Source: an uncultured Bacteroidia bacterium
GTDB taxonomy: Bacteria; Bacteroidota; Bacteroidia; Bacteroidales; UBA932
Assembly (NCBI GenBank): GCA_902767355.1
Contig: CACXHG010000160.1
Location: 1 to 16,777 of the forward strand
Length of the DNA: 16,777 nt
Direction: 5' to 3'
Positions 14,644 through 16,777 of the stretch are shown here, one piece after another (position 1 is the first letter of the stretch; each line of letters starts with the position of its first letter). The notes beneath the pieces were generated by a model. That model saw only the letters and a list, made by a program, of their open reading frames with translations. It was not told the DNA's origin and did not search any database. The position numbers and the translations under genes are program-made.

Positions 14644-14717
14644 TAAAAGCATAGCACGCGTAGTACCAAAACCACGCTTAGGCTAATCACGACGAGAGTT
14701 GACAGTGTGTTTTTCAT
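14643..14717 (-). CDS. Putative Leu/Val/Ile-rich leader peptide of the ilvDBNC operon
   Basis: A 24-codon ORF from ATG (14717) to TAA (14645-14643). Thirteen of 24 residues are Leu (6), Val (6) or Ile (1), and residues 8-22 read LVVISLSVVLVLRVL, with 12 of 15 branched-chain. That composition and the position upstream of an attenuator hairpin parallel the E. coli ilv leader peptide (MTALLRVISLVVISVVV...). Leu codons include CTA three times (with TTG, CTC and CTG once each); CTA looks uncommon in the neighbouring genes and would increase sensitivity to Leu-tRNA supply. The candidate -7 box ends only 8 bp before the ATG, so the 5' UTR would be very short. A hydrophobic ORF this small could be chance, but the surrounding structure makes that unlikely. 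Confidence 0.75.
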   Translation of the reverse strand: MKNTLSTLVVISLSVVLVLRVLCF

Positions 14718-14725
14718 ATCGCTTG

Positions 14726-14760
14726 CAAATGTAAATTTTTTTTATTATAATTCACCAAAA
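14726..14760 (-). promoter_or_regulatory. Candidate promoter of the ilv leader/operon
   Basis: On the minus strand TACATTTG (14733-14726) matches TAnnTTTG exactly. TTTTGG (14760-14755) could be the -33 element, but the gap of about 22 bp from TTTG is slightly longer than the usual 19-21. The expected start is near 14721, leaving only about 3-5 nt before the leader ATG, which would make the leader almost leaderless. Confidence 0.6.
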
Positions 14761-14765
14761 TATCC

Positions 14766-14773
14766 CAAATTTG
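14766..14773 (+). promoter_or_regulatory. Weak candidate -7 box for leuA
   Basis: CAAATTTG agrees with TAnnTTTG at all but the first position and ends 30 bp before the chosen leuA ATG. No TTTG is found at the right distance upstream. The leuA promoter must lie in this divergent region, but this site is only a suggestion. Confidence 0.25.
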
Positions 14774-14803
14774 TGGCCATAAATGCTACGCGAAGTACCG
14801 ATT

Positions 14804-16300
14804 ATGAACGACAAGCTTTACATTTTTGACACCACGCTGCGCGATGGGGAGCAGGTTCCCGGCTGCCAGCTGAACACGATTGAAAAGATTGAATTGGCAA
14901 AACTCCTTGAGACACTGGGAGTTGATATTATAGAGTGCGGTTTCCCGATTTCCAGCCCGGGCGATTTCAAGTCGGTGGCGGAAATTTCAAAAATTATTAC
15001 CGAGTCCCGTATCTGCGCCCTTTCCCGCGCTGTGGAAAAGGATATCGATGCCGCGGCCGATGCGCTGCATTTCGCCCGCCTGAAAAGAATCCACACCGGT
15101 ATCGGCACCTCCGACTATCATATTAAATATAAGTTCAACTCCAACCGCGAAGAGATTATCGAGCGTGCCGTGGCAGCCGTGAAGTATGCCCGCAATAAGG
15201 TTGATGACGTAGAATTTTATGCAGAGGATGCCGGCCGCACAGACAATGAATACCTGGCCCGCGTGGTAGAGGCCGTGATCGCTGCCGGTGCCACCGTGGT
15301 CAACATCCCCGACACCACGGGCTATTGTTTCCCGGAGGAGTTCGGCGCCAAGATTGCCTATCTGGTGAACAATGTGCCCAATATAGACAAGGTGATTATC
15401 TCTACCCACTGCCACAACGACCTGGGCATGGCCACCGCCAATACCCTGGCCGGCATCATGGCCGGTGCGCGCCAGGCGGAGACCACCATCAACGGCATAG
15501 GCGAGCGCGCCGGCAATACCGCCATGGAAGAGGTGGTCATGGCCATCAAGAGCCGCAAGGAGTTCCCTGTATATACTGATATACGCATCAAGCAGATAAC
15601 CAAGGTTTCGCATCAGGTGTCGTCTATGATGCGCATGCCCGTGCAGCCCAACAAGGCCATTGTGGGCCGCAACGCCTTCGCCCATTCTTCGGGCATACAT
15701 CAGGACGGAGTGCTCAAGAACCGCGAGAGCTACGAGATCATAGACCCGACCGACATAGGCCTGAACGACTCCATCATAGCCCTCACCGCCCGCAGCGGCC
15801 GCGCCGCCCTCAACCATCATTTCCAGCGGCTGGGCATAAACCTCTCCGCCCAGGATCTGGCCATCGCCTATGAGAAATTCCTGCGCCTGGCCGACAGCAA
15901 GAAGGACATAGACGATGCCGACCTCTACGAGCTGGCCGGCGTTGCCGAGGGCAATATCACCCAGAAAATCAAGCTTAGCTACCTGCAGGTTGTCTGCGGC
16001 AAGAATGCCATCCCTATGGCGACCGTCACCCTGGACATAGACGGCGAGAGCTGCACCGCCACCTGCGGCGGCATAGGCCCCATCGACGCGGCCTTCTCGG
16101 CCGTCAAAACCCTTGTCCACCGCAAGATAAACCTGGAGGAGATGCTCATCCAGAGCATCAACAAGGGCACCGACGACATCGGTAAGGTGCACATCCAGGT
16201 AGAGAACAAGGGCCAGATATACTACGGCTTTGCCGCCAACAAGGATATCATCACGGCCACCGTCGAGGCCCTCGTGAATGCAATTTCCAAGTTGCTGTAG
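14804..16300 (+). CDS. leuA: 2-Isopropylmalate synthase
   Basis: A 498-residue enzyme that condenses acetyl-CoA with 2-oxoisovalerate, the first step specific to leucine synthesis (EC 2.3.3.13). The substrate comes from the divergent ilvDBNC genes. Seen: FDTTLRDGEQ (8-17), the metal motif STHCHND (H202, H204), GIGERAGN (231-238), VGRNAFAHSSGIHQDGVLK (287-305), and the C-terminal LeuA dimerisation/regulatory domain (about 388-495, with TCGGIGPIDAAFSAV), where leucine feedback normally acts. The presence of this domain and of NIPDTTGY argues for LeuA rather than homocitrate synthase. I chose MNDKLYIFDTT at 14804; an in-frame ATG at 14783 would add seven unconserved residues. Codon use differs between the first 120 codons (ATT preferred for Ile) and the rest (ATC/ATA). 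No leuB, leuC or leuD follows. Confidence 0.96.
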   Translation: MNDKLYIFDTTLRDGEQVPGCQLNTIEKIELAKLLETLGVDIIECGFPISSPGDFKSVAEISKIITESRICALSRAVEKDIDAAADALHFARLKRIHTGIGTSDYHIKYKFNSNREEIIERAVAAVKYARNKVDDVEFYAEDAGRTDNEYLARVVEAVIAAGATVVNIPDTTGYCFPEEFGAKIAYLVNNVPNIDKVIISTHCHNDLGMATANTLAGIMAGARQAETTINGIGERAGNTAMEEVVMAIKSRKEFPVYTDIRIKQITKVSHQVSSMMRMPVQPNKAIVGRNAFAHSSGIHQDGVLKNRESYEIIDPTDIGLNDSIIALTARSGRAALNHHFQRLGINLSAQDLAIAYEKFLRLADSKKDIDDADLYELAGVAEGNITQKIKLSYLQVVCGKNAIPMATVTLDIDGESCTATCGGIGPIDAAFSAVKTLVHRKINLEEMLIQSINKGTDDIGKVHIQVENKGQIYYGFAANKDIITATVEALVNAISKLL

Positions 16301-16328
16301 ATGTCATTTTGGCAATCCGAAGGTTTTG

Positions 16329-16366
16329 CGCTGCTTTTTTGTTATATTTGTAACAAATTAGCAGCG
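16329..16366. repeat. 38-bp interrupted palindrome over the promoter of the nucleoside phosphorylase gene
   Basis: CGCTGCT (16329-16335) mirrors AGCAGCG (16360-16366) and, inside, TTTGTTA (16338-16344) mirrors TAACAAA (16351-16357). The arms are separated only by TT on each side and a 6-base centre. It contains the whole -7 box. It could be an operator or an RNA hairpin; as an intrinsic terminator for leuA it is poor, because no T run follows the 3' arm. Confidence 0.5.
16343..16350 (+). promoter_or_regulatory. Candidate -7 box of the nucleoside phosphorylase gene
   Basis: TATATTTG matches TAnnTTTG exactly and ends 25 bp before the ATG at 16376. The closest TTTG upstream (16325-16328) leaves only 14 bp, shorter than the usual spacing, so the -33 element is unclear. 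It indicates that the gene is transcribed separately from leuA. Confidence 0.55.
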
Positions 16367-16375
16367 TAAATCATT

Positions 16376-16777
16376 ATGATTCCTAAATCAGAACTCCTTA
16401 TAAATTCCGATGGAAGCGTATTCCATCTGCACATCAAACCCGAACATCTGGCCGACACCGTTCTGATGGTGGGCGACCCTGACCGCGTGACCATGATCGC
16501 CTCGTATTTCGACTCTTTCGAAGATGAGGGGCAGAACCGTGAGTTCAAGCATTTTACAGGTACCTACAAGGGCCGCAGGATGACCTGCCTGTCGCACGGC
16601 ATAGGCTGCGACAATATAGACATAGTGGCCACCGAACTGGACGCCCTGGCCAATGTGGATTTCGCCAGCCGCGAGATCAAGCCGGAACATCGGCGCCTGA
16701 CCATGATACGCATGGGCACTTGCGGCGCCATCCAGCCGGATATCGCCATCGGCAGCGCCATCCTCTCGCAGGTCAGC
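16376..16777 (+). CDS. Nucleoside phosphorylase (uridine phosphorylase-like), 3' truncated by window edge
   Basis: The frame is open from the ATG at 16376 to the last base, giving 134 residues of an expected 290 or so. It matches the PNP/UDP phosphorylase superfamily, which splits nucleosides with phosphate into a base and a pentose 1-phosphate. Seen: VGDPDRV (32-38, phosphate-binding Gly and Arg), QNREF (53-57), SHGIGCDNIDIV (74-85) followed by ELDAL, and IRMGTCGAIQ, the strand-turn motif before the nucleoside site. The N-terminus SELLINSDGSVFHLHIKPEHLAD is a type I associate with Bacteroidales 'nucleoside phosphorylase' proteins. Base specificity cannot be told because the C-terminal half is outside the window. 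It starts 75 bp after leuA and has its own -7 box, so it is probably an independent salvage gene. Confidence 0.88.
   Translation, partial: MIPKSELLINSDGSVFHLHIKPEHLADTVLMVGDPDRVTMIASYFDSFEDEGQNREFKHFTGTYKGRRMTCLSHGIGCDNIDIVATELDALANVDFASREIKPEHRRLTMIRMGTCGAIQPDIAIGSAILSQVS

Noticed and set aside
14656..14798. Similar 12-mers ACGCGTAGTACC (14656-14667) and ACGCGAAGTACC (14787-14798), possibly a direct repeat or operator pair
   Set aside because: One copy lies inside the leader ORF and the other in the leuA start region; the similarity does not extend far and there is one mismatch, so chance is sufficient.
14783..14803. leuA start at 14783, or a leuA leader peptide there
   Set aside because: The seven extra residues are not conserved in LeuA, are in frame with leuA without a stop, and are not enriched in Leu codons, so they form neither a convincing extension nor a leader.
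1..16777. Mobile elements, phage genes, CRISPR arrays, toxin-antitoxin or defence systems
   Set aside because: No transposase, integrase, spaced direct repeats or such protein motifs were seen; every long gene is a conserved housekeeping or biosynthetic gene.

Overview
The window is about 16.8 kb of GC-rich, gene-dense chromosomal DNA carrying ordinary bacterial housekeeping and biosynthetic genes. I see no phage, transposon, CRISPR, tRNA or rRNA signal. Several start regions carry exact matches to the Bacteroidetes -7 promoter box TAnnTTTG, Shine-Dalgarno sequences are weak or absent, and the proteins (DUF1846, the LeuA type, the UvrA lineage, the nucleoside phosphorylase) look like those of Bacteroidales. 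The high GC and frequent ATA isoleucine codons are compatible with a Rikenellaceae-like member, but that finer placement is a guess.

Layout. (1) 1-542, plus: the C-terminal part of a DUF1846 protein. (2) 554-2516, minus: a secreted M28-type metallopeptidase homologue whose gene overlaps the downstream glutamate formimidoyltransferase gene. (3) 2598-9529, plus: a tightly packed uvrB - RelA/SpoT homologue - uvrA unit, with a 4-bp overlap and then a zero-base junction. It ends at a strong bidirectional terminator. (4) 9655-14542, minus: the branched-chain amino acid operon ilvD-ilvB-ilvN-ilvC, with 5-10 bp gaps. (5) 14543-14803: a 261-bp divergent control region. (6) 14804-16300, plus: leuA. (7) 16376 to the window end, plus: the start of a nucleoside phosphorylase gene.

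The most interesting element lies in the divergent control region, on the ilv strand. It has a good -7 box, then a 24-codon ORF in which 12 of 15 consecutive residues are Leu, Val or Ile. This is followed by a 12-bp hairpin with an 8-T tract ending 13 nt before ilvD. An alternative 11-12 bp pairing starts at the last base of the leader stop codon and sequesters the 5' half of the terminator. This is the architecture of ribosome-mediated transcription attenuation, responding to charged Leu/Val/Ile tRNA. The AHAS small subunit in the same operon is a lone ACT domain with Asp at the position where valine-sensitive subunits have a key Gly. Feedback may therefore have moved from the enzyme to the leader RNA, as in the E. 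coli ilvGMEDA operon.

Other notable points: the RelA/SpoT protein has lost several (p)ppGpp-hydrolase residues but keeps the synthetase ones, and sits between two excision-repair genes. UvrA lacks the first cysteine pair of its N-terminal zinc module. The M28 protein has Lys-Gln in place of the Glu-Glu pair expected at the active site. Two promoters carry near-perfect palindromes next to or over the -7 box.
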